Shown here: piece after piece, positions 34,580-45,094 of the stretch
Layout: the number at the start of each line of letters is the position of its first letter
How positions within the stretch are numbered: the stretch's first letter is position 1
Source of the DNA: Salvelinus alpinus
Taxonomy: Eukaryota; Chordata; Actinopteri; Salmoniformes; Salmonidae
Assembly: GCF_045679555.1 (NCBI RefSeq)
Contig: NC_092092.1
Coordinates: 22,744,969-22,808,968, forward strand
DNA length: 64,000 nucleotides
Reading direction: 5' to 3'
Position numbers and translations under genes: made by a program
The notes under the pieces: generated by a model
Seen by the model: the letters and a program-made list of their open reading frames with translations, nothing else
What the model was told of the DNA's origin: nothing
Database searches by the model: none

Positions 34580-35520
34580 CATTTCGCCTTTATTTACCAA
34601 CTTTTAACCAAAATCCAATGACATGCTGCATTTCTTTCTTGATTTCACATTGGATTGATGTTAGTTGACAACTCAACGAAATATAAATCAAAACTAGACG
34701 TTGAACTGCAAAAAATACCATACTTTTTCATTGTAAGCTAATTTACTTATGTGTGGCTGCTAGCCAAATAGTGTTGCACTTTTATAGTCATCTGATGAAA
34801 ACCATGCTATTTTCTACCAAATGTGTTGCATTAATTTAATTAGTGTGAAGAAAAACTATAGTTGCACGCCCCTGATGACTCTATTGAAGCAAACAAGCAC
34901 AAACACTGACTTTCAATATAAAATGCCGGTGAAATGGTTAAAATGCAGATTTTTTTGATGGTCAGAATTGTGAAAATGCTGATTATTAAAAGCTAATGCG
35001 CCCCTGCCGTTTTCTCCACGGAAACGTGAAAAGTAGTAATCATATAGTTGTATATGGGAGTCTCTTTTCCTAAACTCACCCTTTTCCCAGGCATCAGATA
35101 ATTGGTCTGATAAACAATGTTTATGCACCCATAGAACTGAAAACTATGAGGGGAAAAAGACTTCAAGCATCGAGTCATGTTTTACCTGCAGACCTACAGT
35201 CTTTCAGCATTCATTACTTTAATCTCTAAACAATGTGATCGGCCTAAACATTGGGTGAATAACGACAATAATTACAAATGTACGAGTATTGGTTATTTTG
35301 GCCTAAAGTGCTGATAACTACAGTCTATAATACTTTCCCCCACTAATATAAAAACATTGAAAGGGATGTGGTCTTGAAGGTAATACGACCAGGTGCTTTT
35401 TTCTGTCTGTATTTCAGGAAAATCTAAACATAATGTCTCATAATTTTAAAGGGCATTTAGACAGCCATAGCCCTTTGAATATGGGGAGACATGGGGTAAG
35501 TAAACAGAAAGCGAGGATTG
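34580..35520. other. Intronic sequence; one MITE-like block
   Basis: The block at about 34590-34705 (AACCAAAATCCAATGACATG, GTTGACAACTCAACG) resembles half of a salmonid MITE. The rest is AT-rich and unnamed. It lies in the long rgs17 intron. Confidence 0.4.
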
Positions 35521-35526
35521 ACGTAC

Positions 35527-35633
35527 CAGAGGCATTTACAACAACCACACCAGCACATGCAGCAGTTGTTGGGTCTTGGATGGCCAGGCGCCTGGGGAGG
35601 TCCTTCAATGTGTGGCTGCTGCCGTTTTCTCAT
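35527..35633 (-). CDS. rgs17: rgs17 start exon (cysteine string)
   Basis: The ATG at 35633-35631 opens MRKRQQPHIEGPPQAPGHPR then PNNCCMCWCGCCKCL, with two bases of a Trp codon before the donor GTACGT at 35526. The start MRKRQQ, the APG-x-RPNN block and the cysteine string are the N-terminal signature of RGS17. The cysteines are expected to be palmitoylated, tethering the protein to membranes. An acceptor (CGTCCACAG) places the exon start at 35657, leaving 24 bases of 5' UTR here, so at least one non-coding exon lies upstream. The cysteine string contains Gly and Lys where the mammalian protein has Cys and Ser. An in-frame upstream ATG at 35678 lies before the acceptor and is discounted. Confidence 0.9.
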
Positions 35634-36255
35634 ATCAACTCCGCTTAAACTTCGGGGCTGTGGACGAAATCCAAACACATTGGTTAAGAACTATGCCATC
35701 TTCCTCATAGATGTATGAATATCACAACATTGAGAGAACATGAACCAGGTGAATTTCATACAGAAATCAATAGAGATGTGAAAAGGTATTTCTTTTACTG
35801 GTTGTTTTCTAAATTTGCCCCATTTATCTTTGCCACTCATTCTTGCGGTCAACTTTTTATAACTTCAACAAAATAACATTTTAAAACAAGGTATTGTGTG
35901 TGTGGCAATCACAGTCAAACCATGTCAACAACCATCAAGGACCACTTTGGAAACAATACATTTAATTAATACTTTCAAGTGATATCCTCTGGGTCCACAT
36001 TGTACATTTTGTTGTATATGTCTGTTACCCAAAATGAATTAAATTCAACAATATTGATATTCATACTCAGAGGCTAACATAGAACATTTTCAGTTGCACA
36101 AGCCCAAAGAGAAAGATAGAGGACGAGGATGGAGAGAGAAAAATAGATAGAATGATAGAAAGAGGTGGTGAAAGAATGAGACAGAGGATTCCCTCCTGGA
36201 GCTGGCCTTGCTTGGCACCTTGACAAATCTGCTCTGCTGTGTGAGCAAGAGATTG

Positions 36256-36379
<124 letters not shown>

Positions 36380-36496
36380 CACACACACAGTACACACAGA
36401 CCGTACACATACAGTAAACACTGAGGGAGGAAGATGTGTGAGGTCTCACATGTCCTTACACATGAGCAGAAGATGCTCAGTCTGTGCTACATTAAG

Positions 36497-37371
36497 GGTC
36501 TGCTGTGAGTGCCACACACTTTTTCAGTTCTGCCCACAAATTGTCTATAGGATTGAGGTCAGGGCTTTGTGATGGCCACTCCAATACCTTGACTTTGTTG
36601 TCCTTAAGCCATTTTGCGACAACTTTGGAAGTATGCTTGGGGTCATTGTCCATTTGGAAGACCCATTTGTGACCAAGCTTTAACTTCCTGACTGATGTCT
36701 TGAGATGTTGCTTCAATATATCCACATAATTTTCCTCCTCATGATGCCATCTATTTTGTGAAGTGCACCAGTCCCTCCTGCAGCAAAGCACCCCCACATA
36801 ATGATACTGCCACCCCGTGCTTCACGGTTGGGATGGTGTCCTTCGGCTTGCAAGCCTCCATCTTTTTCCTCCAAACATAACAATGGTCATTATGGCCAAA
36901 CAATTCTATTTTTGTTTAATCAGACCAGAGGACATTTCTCCAAAAAGTACGATCTTTGTCCCCATGTGCAGTTGCAAACCGTAGTCTGGCTTTTTTATGG
37001 CGGTTTTGGAGCAGTGGCTTCTTCCTTGCTGAGCGGCCTTTCAGGTTATGTCGATATAGGACTCGTTTTACTGTGGAAACTTTAATAACCGTTTCCTCCA
37101 GCATCTTCACAAGGCCCTTTGCTGTTATTCTGGGATTGATTTGCACTTTTCGCATCAAAGTACGTTCATCTCTAGGAGACAGAACGCGTCTCCTTCCTGA
37201 GCGGTATGACGGCTGCGTGGTCCCATGGTGTTTATACTTGCGTACTATTCTTTGCACAGATGAACGTGGTACCTTCAGGTGTTTGGAAATTGCTCCCAAT
37301 GATGAACCAGACTTGTGGAGGTCTACAATTCTTTTTCTGAGGTCTTGGCTGATTTCTTTTCATTTTCCCAT
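36497..37371 (-). pseudogene. Sleeping Beauty-type transposase pseudogene
   Basis: The ATG at 37371-37369 starts MGK followed at once by a TGA where this family has Ser. The frame then continues through the paired DNA-binding helices (SLGAISKHLKVPRSSVQRIV), the GRRRVLSPRDERT hinge, and KARLRFATAHGDKD up to the first catalytic Asp (NVLWSD). The next codon is TAA. Downstream a one-base loss in a G-run shifts the frame, and the second catalytic block [15 protein letters not shown] is intact. The third acidic position reads [10 protein letters not shown], with Asp where Glu is usual. The C-terminal end is truncated. These changes make it inactive several times over. Confidence 0.92.
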
Positions 37372-37569
37372 GATGTCAAGTAAAGAGGCAATGAGTTTGA
37401 AGGTAAGCCTTGAAATACATCAACAGGTACACCTCCGATTGACTCAAATGATGTCAATTAGCCTATCAGAAGCTTCTAAAGCCATGACATCATTTTCTGG
37501 ACTTTTCCAAGCTGTTTAAAGGCACAGTCAACTTAGCGTACGTAAACTTCTGACCCACTGGAATTGTGA

Positions 37570-37656
37570 TATAGGATTGAGGTCAGGGCTTTGTGATGGC
37601 CACTCCAATACCTTGACTTTGTTGTCCTTAAGCCATTTTGCTACAACTTTGGAAGT
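37570..37656. repeat. 87-bp copy of transposase segment
   Basis: This is a direct repeat of 36546-36632 with one clear difference (GCTACA versus GCGACA). It replaces a short piece of the transposon leader, between GGAATTGTGA and AAATAATCTGTCTG. Confidence 0.92.
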
Positions 37657-37801
37657 TAAATAATCTGTCTGAAAAAAATTGTTGGAAAAATTACTTGTGT
37701 CATGCACAAAGTAGATGTCCTAATCGACTTGCCAAAACTATAGTTTGTTAACATGACATTTGTGTAGTGGTTGAAAAACGAGTTTTAATGACTTCAACTG
37801 A

Positions 37802-38164
37802 ATATCATTGTAACTACATCCAGGTGCAAAGGCATGTGACCGAGCAAAGAAACATATTATGTTGGTCCCCTATGACAAGGAGCACAAACCAAGGGCCTGT
37901 CTATAGCCTACTAGGCCTATATGTGTGAAGGGGAGTAAACAAGTGGACATAAGCTAGCCTAAAGGTTGCAGTGCAATAGCTGTGTGCAATACCACCATTG
38001 TGAAACCCAATAAATGTAGAGTACAAAGGCATTAACCTACTTTAGGCAGTGGACACTGACATATGGCAAAACTTTATTGAGTGAATGAACACTCCAGTAC
38101 AATCAAGCCTTAGACAATCAAGCACATTCAATCAATCAATAAAAATATGATAGCCAGTTAAAAT
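37802..38164. other. No recognised feature
   Basis: The space between the Sleeping Beauty-type relic and the L1 relic has no protein-like frame or named repeat. Confidence 0.4.
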
Positions 38165-39279
38165 TGTAATGGCTTAGCAGATAATGAGAAAAGACGATCA
38201 GCATTTACCTGGCTAAAAGAGAAGGAATACAATATCTATTGTTTACAGGAAACTCATTCAACAATTTTAGATGAAGTTGTGTGGAAAAAGGACTGGGGGG
38301 GGGCAAAATATATTTCTCCTATGTGCAAAGAAATTCAAAAAGGGGTGAGGATATTAATTAACAGTAATTTTTATCAGAATGTGCAAATTGTCCAAACAAG
38401 GTAGATTTTAAATATGTTATTGGACCATAAACAGATATGGCTCATTAACCTTTACGGTTCAAATAATGATGATCCACGCTTCTTTGAAAATATATATAAT
38501 ATATATATATATTTTTTACCTTTATTTAACTAGGCAAGTCAGTTAAGAACAAATTCTTATTTTCAATGACGGCCTAGGAACAGTGGGTTAACTGCCTGTT
38601 CAGGGGCAGAATGGCAGATTTGTACCTTGTCAGTTCGGGGATTTGAACTTGCAACCTTTCGGTTACTAGTCCAACTAGTCCAACGCTCTAACCACTAGGC
38701 TACCCTGCCGCCCCAATTGATCAACCCTACAAGCAATACAAAACTATTATTATGGTGGGAGATTATAATACAGTTTTAAATACCTCTATGGACCGTAAAG
38801 GATATCACCTTCATCCACTTAAGGAAATCCCGAATGTCATGGATATATTGGAACTAGTGGACATATGAAGGCTTAAATATCCTGACCTAGTGAGATATAC
38901 ATGGTGGAGGCTCAATCAAACTAGTCGTCTTGACTACTTTCTTATGTCATTCTCTCTGGCACCAAAAGTTTAAAAAGTGTTGATAAGGGACAGAATGCGG
39001 TCGGACAATCAGATAATTGGCATATACATTACTCTTACAGCATTTCCACGTGGGCGAGGATATTGGAAATTTAATCAAAGCCTTTTGGATGATAACTGTT
39101 TTTAACTAGGACAGAATAATTTATAACTGACTTTTTCCAACATAACATAGGTACAGCAGATCCCCTTCCTGTACGGGACACTTTTAAATGTGCCTTTAGA
39201 GGCCATGCAATTCAGGACTCATCTCTAAAACAAAAGCAATTTAGGTCAAAAGAGTCCATTTTAACAAAGGAAACAGTAC
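38165..39279 (+). pseudogene. L1-clade LINE endonuclease relic
   Basis: Plus-strand translation in broken frames recovers the L1/Tx1-type endonuclease: AFTWLKEKEYNIYCLQETHS (conserved Gln-Glu-Thr), WLINLYGSNNDDP, MVGDYNTVLNTSMDRKG (catalytic GDYN), RRLNPDLVRYTWW-like text and SRLDYFLMS, then a degenerate SD(H/N) block at about 39000. An HpaI SINE is inserted at 38511-38714, between the FFENIY and NPTSN parts of the protein. Frames are interrupted by stops and shifts, and the reverse transcriptase is absent because the copy ends where the Tc1 derivative begins at about 39280. It is an old dead insertion. Confidence 0.75.
38511..38714 (-). mobile_element. Full-length HpaI-type SINE
   Basis: On the minus strand the whole SINE is visible: head GGGGCGGCAGGGTAGCCTAG at 38714, a tRNA-Lys-like box A region with TGGTTAGAGCGTTGGACTAG, box B-like GGTTGCAAGTTCAAATCC, body CAAGGTACAAATCTG, and tail CTTGCCTAGTTAAATAAAGG. 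It interrupts the L1 relic. A 9-bp GGACTAGTT duplication lies in the head. Confidence 0.93.
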
Positions 39280-40168
39280 AGATGCTGGGATGCTGGCATC
39301 CGGGATGCTGGCATCCGAGATGCTGGCCTTCTAGGCAGAGTTCCTCTGTCCAGTGTCTGTGTTCTTTTGCCCATCTTAATCTTTTCTTTTTATTGGCCAG
39401 TCTGAGATATGGGTTTTTCTTTGCAACTCTGCGAAGAAGGCCAGCATCCCGGAGTCGCCTCTTCACTGTTGACGTTGAGACTGGTATTTTGCGGGTACTA
39501 TTTAATGAAGCTGCCAGTTGAGGACTTGTAAGGTGTACGTTTCTCAAACTAGACACTCTAATGTACTTGTTCTCTTGCTCAGTTGTGCACCGGGGACTCC
39601 CACTCCTCTTTCTATTCTGGTTAGAGACAGTTTGCACTGTTCTGTGAAGGAAGTAGTACCCAGCATTGTACCAGATCTTCACGTTCTTGGCTATTTCTCA
39701 GAACAAGAATAGACTGACGAGTTTCAGAAGAAAGTTCCTTGTTTCTGGCAATTTTGAGCCTGTAATCGAACCCACAAATGCTGATGCTCCAGATACTCAA
39801 CTAGTCCAAAGAAGGCCAGTTTTATTACTTCTTTAATCAGAACAACAGTTTTCAGCTGTGCTAACATAATTGCAAAAGGGTTTTCTAATGATCAATTAGC
39901 CTTTTAAAACAATAAACTTGGATTAGCTAACACAACGTGCCATTGGAACAAAGGAGTGATGGTTGCTGATAATGGGCCTCTGTACGCCTATGTAGATATT
40001 CAATTATAAATAAAATCAGCCGTTTCCAGCTAATAGTCATTTACAACATTAACAATGTCTATACTGTATTTCTGACCAATTTTATGTTATTTTAATGGAC
40101 AAAAAATGTGCTTTTCTTTCAAAAGCTAGGAAATTTCTAAGTGACCCCAAACTTTTGAACAGTAGTGT
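39280..40168 (-). mobile_element. Tc1-like internal-deletion derivative, left end lost
   Basis: It is a relative of 7292-8258. On the minus strand it encodes TEQENKYIRVSSLRN, LAASLNSTRKIPVSTSTVKR and LRWAKEHRHWTEELCLEGQ and then runs into the same deletion junction. The right terminus (ACTTTTGAACAGTAGTGTAT, 40148-40168) is present, but the left terminus is absent: the sequence joins L1-derived DNA after a GATGCTGGCATCCGG triplication at about 39290-39330. There is no catalytic domain. Confidence 0.85.
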
Positions 40169-40468
40169 ATATATAATATACGTATGTATATGTATGTACA
40201 GTAGCAGTCAAAAGTTTGGACACTCATTCAAGGGTTTTTCTTTATTTTTTACTATTTTCTACATTGTAGAATAATAGTGAAGACATCAAAACTATGAAAT
40301 AACACATATGGAATCATCGGGGCGGCAGGTAGCTTAGTGGTTAGAGCGTTGGACTAGTATCCGAAAGGTTTTTTTGTTTTGTTTTTAATTACCGTTTATA
40401 TTTTTAGTTTTTCCATCGCAACTTTCTTCCCTCATTCAACTTTTTCACTCCGGACGCTTTATCTGGAC

Positions 40469-41464
40469 ATGGTTCGTCAACACCTTCAACAGCCGAAGCT
40501 AAGTACTAACATTAACATGATGTCTTTTAATTGCAGTCGCTGTACTCATAATATACAGGAGAACGATCGCCTTACGGCGAGGATAGCTGTGCTACAAGCC
40601 CAGCTTCAGACGCAATCGTTAGGCAAGGGTAATTTCAGTGTAGGAAAGGAAGAAACAGCGTCTGTGCCACCAGTAAGTACAGATAGTAACGTTAGTATAA
40701 ATCCCCCCGCACAGTCCCCGCAGCCGGACAACTTTCTCATGGCTTCTGGAGGGAAATGCTGTTGGAATGCTCAACCGGTGTCGCTCATTCAGCCGACAGA
40801 AACTTTCAACCGGTTCTCCCCATTATGTAGCGAGTCGGAGTCTGAGTCTGAGTTTTCTCTTGTCTCTACTCCTCCCGTTACGGGGTCTGAGACGCCGAAG
40901 GCTCCCACCATTAGCTCTGACAAATTGAAAACCCTAGTCATTGGCGACTCCATTACCCGCAGTATTAGACTTAAAGCGAATCACCCAGCGATCATACACT
41001 GTTTACCAGGGGGCAGGGCTACCGACGTTAAGGCTAATCTAAAGATGGTGCTGGCTAAAGCTAAATCTGGCGAGTGTAGAGAGTATAGAGATATTGTTAT
41101 CCACGTCGGCACCAACGATGTTAGGATGAAACAGTCAGAGGTCACCAAGTGCAACATAGCTTCAGCGTGTAAATCAGCTAGAAAGATGTGTCGGCATCGA
41201 GTAATTGTCTCTGGCCCCCTCCCAGTTAGGGGGAGTGACGAGCTCTACAGCAGAGTCTCAGCACTCAATCGCTGGTTGAAAACTGTTTTCTGCCCCTCCC
41301 AAAAGATAGAATTTGTAGATAATTGGCCCTCTTTCTGGGACTCACCCACAAACAGGACCAAGCCTGACCTGCTGAGGAGTGACGGACTCCATCCTAGCTG
41401 GAGGGGTGCTCTCATCTTATCTACCAACATAGATAGGGCTCTAACTCCTCTAGCCCCACAATGA
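40469..41464 (+). CDS. L2 ORF1 protein with SGNH esterase domain
   Basis: The 331-residue frame starts at the first ATG after the T-rich 5' end (MVRQHLQQPKLST); an alternative start is the MMSFNCSRC methionine at 40517. An N-terminal CSRC motif is followed by a likely coiled coil (LTARIAVLQAQLQTQ, residues about 32-50), then a Ser/Pro-rich acidic linker. From about residue 150 there is an SGNH-hydrolase (esterase) domain: GDS block VIGDSITRSI near 158, GTND block HVGTNDVR near 213, and the final Asp/His block SDGLHPSWRG near 305. ORF1 proteins of CR1/L2-type LINEs carry this domain and are thought to help retrotransposition. The frame is intact and ends in TGA directly before, and in frame with, ORF2. 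Confidence 0.88.
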   Translation: MVRQHLQQPKLSTNINMMSFNCSRCTHNIQENDRLTARIAVLQAQLQTQSLGKGNFSVGKEETASVPPVSTDSNVSINPPAQSPQPDNFLMASGGKCCWNAQPVSLIQPTETFNRFSPLCSESESESEFSLVSTPPVTGSETPKAPTISSDKLKTLVIGDSITRSIRLKANHPAIIHCLPGGRATDVKANLKMVLAKAKSGECREYRDIVIHVGTNDVRMKQSEVTKCNIASACKSARKMCRHRVIVSGPLPVRGSDELYSRVSALNRWLKTVFCPSQKIEFVDNWPSFWDSPTNRTKPDLLRSDGLHPSWRGALILSTNIDRALTPLAPQ

Positions 41465-44400
41465 AATAGGGTGCAGGCCAGGCAGCAGGCTGTTAGCCAA
41501 CCTGCCAGCTTAGTGGAGTCTGCCAATAGCACAGTCAGTGTAGTCAGCTCAGCCATACCCATTGAGACTGTGTCTGTGCCTCGACCTAGGTTGGGCAAAA
41601 CTAAACATGGCGGTGTTCGCCTTAGCAATCTTATTAGGATAAAGACCTCCTCCATTCCTGCCATTATTGAAAGAGATCGTGATACCTCACATCTCAAAAT
41701 AGGGTTACTTAATGTTAGATCCCTCACTTCAAAGGCAGTCATAGTCAATGAACTAATCACTGATCATAATCTTGATGTGATTGGCCTGACTGAAACATGG
41801 CTTAAGCCTGATGAATTTACTGTGTTAAATGAGGCCTCACCTCCTGGTTACACTAGTGACCATATCCCCCGTGCATCCCGCAAAGGCGGAGGTGTTGCTA
41901 ACATTTACGATAGCAAATTTCAATTTACAAAAAAAAAAATGGCGTTTTCGTCTTTTGAGCTTCTAGTCATGAAATCTATGCAGCCTACTCAATCACTTTT
42001 TATAGCTACTGTTTACAGGCCTCCTGGGCCATATACAGCGTTCCTCTCTGAGTTTCCTGAATTCCTATCAGACCTTGTAGTCATAGCAGATCATATTCTA
42101 ATTTTTGGTGATTTTAATATTCACATGGAGAAGTCCACAGACCCACTCCAAAAGTCTTTCGGAGCCATCATCGACTCAGTGGGTTTTGTCCAACATGTCT
42201 CTGGACCTACTCACTGCCACAGTCATACTCTGGACCTAGTTTTGTCCCATGGAATAAATGTTGTAGATCTTAATGTTTTTCCACATAATCCTGGACTATC
42301 GGACCACCATTTTATTACGTTTGCAATCGCAACAAATAATCTGCTCAGACCCCAACCAAGGAGCATCAAAAGTCGTGCTATAAATTCTCAGACAACACAA
42401 AAATTCCTTGATGCCCTTCCAGACTCCTTCTGCCTACCCAAGGACATCAGAGGACAAAAATCAGTTAACCACCTAACTGAGGAACTCAATTTAACCTTGC
42501 GCAATACCCTAGATGCAGTTGCACCCCTAAAAACGAAAAACATTTGTCATAAGAAACTAGCTCCCTGGTATACAGAAAATACCCGAGCTTTGAAGCAAGC
42601 TTCCAGGAAATTGGAACGGAAATGGCGCCACACCAAACTGGAAGTCTTCCGACTAGCTTGGAAAGACAGTACCGTGCAGTACCGAAGAGCCCTCACTGCT
42701 GCTCGATCATCCTACTTTTCCAACTTAATCGAGGAAAATAAGAACAATCCAAAATTTCTTTTTGATACTGTTGCGAAACTAACTAAAAAGCAGCATTCCC
42801 CAAGAGAGGATGGCTTTCACTTCAGCAGTAATAAATTCATGAACTTCTTTGAGGAAAAGATCATGACCATTAGAAAGCAAATTACGGACTCCTCTTTGAA
42901 TCTGCGTATTCCTCCAGGGCTTAGCTGTCCTGGATCCGCACAGCTCTGCGAGGGCCTGGGATCGGGAGAGACACTTAAGTGTTTTAGTACTATATCTCTT
43001 GACACAATGATGAAAATAATCATGGCCTCTAAACCTTCAAGCTGCATACTGGATCCTATTCCTACTAAACTGCTGAAGGAGCTGCTTCCTGTGCTTGGCC
43101 CTCCTATGTTGAACATAATAAACAGCTCTCTATCCACCGGATGTGTACCAGACTCACTAAAAGTGGCAGTGATAAAGCCTCTCTTGAAAAAGCCAAACCT
43201 TGACCCGGAAAATATAAAAAACTATCGGCCTATATCGAATCTTCCATTCCTCTCAAAAATGTTTGAAAAAGCTGTTGCGCAGCAACTCACTGCCTTTCTG
43301 AAGACAAACAATGTATACGAAATGCTTCAGTCTGGTTTTAGACCCCATCATAGCACTGAGACTGCACTTGTGAAGGTGGTAAATGACCTTTTAATGGCGT
43401 CAGACCGAGGCTCTGCATCTGTCCTCGTGCTACTAGACCTTAGTGCTGCCTTTGACACCATCGATCACCATATTCTTTTGGAGAGACTGGAAACCCAAAT
43501 TGGTCTACACGGACAAGTTCTGGCCTGGTTTAGATCTTACCTGTCGGAAAGATATCAGTTTGTCTCTGTGAATGGTCTGTCCTCTGACAAATCAACTGTA
43601 CATTTCGGTGTTCCTCAAGGTTCCGTTTTAGGACCACTATTGTTTTCACTATATATTTTACCTCTTGGGGATGTTATTCGAAAACATAATGTTAACTTTC
43701 ACTGCTATGCGGATGACACACAGCTGTACATTTCAATGAAACATGGTGAAGCCCCAAAATTGCCCTCGCTAGAAGCCTGTGTTTCAGACATAAGGAAGTG
43801 GATGGCTGACAACTTTCTACTTTTAAACTCGGACAAAACAGAGATGCTTGTTCTAGGTCCCAAGAAACAAAGAGATCTTCTGTTAAATCTGACAATTCAT
43901 CTTGATGGTTGTAAAGTCGTCTCAAATAAAACTGTGAAGGACCTCGGCGTTACTCTTGACCCTGATCTCTCTTTTGACGAACACATCAAGACTGTTTCAA
44001 GGACAGCTTTTTTCCATCTACGTAACATTGCAAAAATCAGAAATTTTCTGTCCAAAAATGATGCAAAAAAATTAATCCATGCATTTGTTACTTCTAGGTT
44101 AGACTACTGCAATGCTCTACTTTCCGGCTACCGGGATAAAGCACTAAATAAACTTCAGTTAGTGCTAAATACGGCTGCTAGAATCCTGACTAGAACCAAG
44201 AAATTTGATCATATTACTCCAGTGCTAGCTTCCCTACACTGGCTTCCTGTTAAGGCAAGGGCTGATTTCAAGGTTTTACTGTTAACCTATAAAGCGTTAC
44301 ATGGGCTTGCTCCTACCTATCTTTCCGAGTTGGTCCTGCCGTACATACCAATACGTACGCTACGGTCACAAGACGCAGGCCTCCTAATTGTCCCTAGAAT

Positions 44401-44548
44401 TTCTAAGCAAACAGCGGGAGGCAGGGCTTTCTCCTATAGATCTCCATTTTTATGGAACAGTCTGCCTACCCATGTGAGAGACGCAGACTCGGTCTCAACC
44501 TTTAAGTCTTTACTGAAGACTTATCTCTTCAGTAGGTCATATGGTTGA
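41465..44548 (+). CDS. L2 ORF2 protein: APE endonuclease and reverse transcriptase
   Basis: The open frame of 1,027 codons begins right after the ORF1 stop. No ATG occurs until about residue 156, inside the endonuclease, so the start is uncertain (GTG at 41471 is the first near-cognate codon). Counting from there, the endonuclease spans about 75-285: LLNVRSL, catalytic Glu in LTETWL (108), FGDFNIH (214) and SDHHFI (277). The reverse transcriptase spans about 560-830: [29 protein letters not shown] (about 655), [13 protein letters not shown] and the active site CYADDTQLY (746). The C-terminal region contains [12 protein letters not shown] and [10 protein letters not shown] blocks typical of fish L2. 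An A-run at about 41929-41939 is tolerated without a shift. It nicks target DNA and primes cDNA synthesis. Confidence 0.9.
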   Translation, partial: NRVQARQQAVSQPASLVESANSTVSVVSSAIPIETVSVPRPRLGKTKHGGVRLSNLIRIKTSSIPAIIERDRDTSHLKIGLLNVRSLTSKAVIVNELITDHNLDVIGLTETWLKPDEFTVLNEASPPGYTSDHIPRASRKGGGVANIYDSKFQFTKKKMAFSSFELLVMKSMQPTQSLFIATVYRPPGPYTAFLSEFPEFLSDLVVIADHILIFGDFNIHMEKSTDPLQKSFGAIIDSVGFVQHVSGPTHCHSHTLDLVLSHGINVVDLNVFPHNPGLSDHHFITFAIATNNLLRPQPRSIKSRAINSQTTQKFLDALPDSFCLPKDIRGQKSVNHLTEELNLTLRNTLDAVAPLKTKNICHKKLAPWYTENTRALKQASRKLERKWRHTKLEVFRLAWKDSTVQYRRALTAARSSYFSNLIEENKNNPKFLFDTVAKLTKKQHSPREDGFHFSSNKFMNFFEEKIMTIRKQITDSSLNLRIPPGLSCPGSAQLCEGLGSGETLKCFSTISLDTMMKIIMASKPSSCILDPIPTKLLKELLPVLGPPMLNIINSSLSTGCVPDSLKVAVIKPLLKKPNLDPENIKNYRPISNLPFLSKMFEKAVAQQLTAFLKTNNVYEMLQSGFRPHHSTETALVKVVNDLLMASDRGSASVLVLLDLSAAFDTIDHHILLERLETQIGLHGQVLAWFRSYLSERYQFVSVNGLSSDKSTVHFGVPQGSVLGPLLFSLYILPLGDVIRKHNVNFHCYADDTQLYISMKHGEAPKLPSLEACVSDIRKWMADNFLLLNSDKTEMLVLGPKKQRDLLLNLTIHLDGCKVVSNKTVKDLGVTLDPDLSFDEHIKTVSRTAFFHLRNIAKIRNFLSKNDAKKLIHAFVTSRLDYCNALLSGYRDKALNKLQLVLNTAARILTRTKKFDHITPVLASLHWLPVKARADFKVLLLTYKALHGLAPTYLSELVLPYIPIRTLRSQDAGLLIVPRISKQTAGGRAFSYRSPFLWNSLPTHVRDADSVSTFKSLLKTYLFSRSYG

Positions 44549-45094
44549 GTGTAGTCTGGCCCAGGAGTGTGAAGGTGAACGGAAAGGCTCTGGAGCAACG
44601 AACCGCCCTTGCTGTCTCTGCCAGGCCGGTTCCCCTCTCTCCACTGGGATTCTCTGCCTCTAACCCTGTTACAGGGGCTGAGTCACTGGCTTGCTGGTGC
44701 TCTTTCATGCCGTCCCTAGGAGGGGTGCGTCACTTGAGTGGGTTGAGTTACTGACGTGATCTTCCTGTCTGGGTTGGCGCCCCCCCTTGGTTTGTGCTGT
44801 GGTGGAGACCTTTGTGGGTTATACTCGGCCTTGTCTCCGGATTGTAATGTTGGTGGTTGAGGATTTCCCTCTAGTGGTGCGGGGGCTGTGCTTTGGCAAA
44901 GTGGGTGGGGTTATATCCTTCCTGTTTGGCCCTGTCCGGGGGTTTCTTCGGATGGGGCCACAGTGTCTCCTGACCGCTCCTGTCTCAGCCTCCAGTATTT
45001 ATGCTGCAGTAGTTTATGTGTCGGGGGGCTAGGGTCAGTTGGTTACCTGGAGTACTTCTCCTGTCTTATCCAGTGTCCTGTGTGAATTTAAGTA
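44549..45094 (+). other. L2 3' UTR, unique part
   Basis: GC-richer non-coding DNA between the ORF2 stop and the tandem units. It has short chance frames only. Confidence 0.7.

Larger units (their letters stand above)
36497..37801 (-). mobile_element. Sleeping Beauty-lineage Tc1 relic
   Basis: The minus strand carries a salmonid Tc1 transposon of the lineage from which Sleeping Beauty was derived. On the right, the inner direct-repeat region (ACTTCTGACCCACTGGAATT at about 37545) and outer leader (AACAAACTATAGTTTTGGC on the complement) are present. The terminal repeat is shortened to a CTTCAACT scrap at about 37793-37801. The left side ends inside the transposase near 36497, so the other terminal repeat is gone. 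An 87-bp piece of the transposase gene is duplicated into the leader at 37570-37656. Confidence 0.9.

Noticed and set aside
36956..37519. 187-codon plus-strand frame
   Set aside because: It is the antisense shadow of the Sleeping Beauty-type transposase pseudogene.
40379..40468. Extended start of L2 ORF1 upstream of the first ATG
   Set aside because: The extension begins at TTG, in a T-rich stretch, and the first ATG at 40469 is the simpler start.
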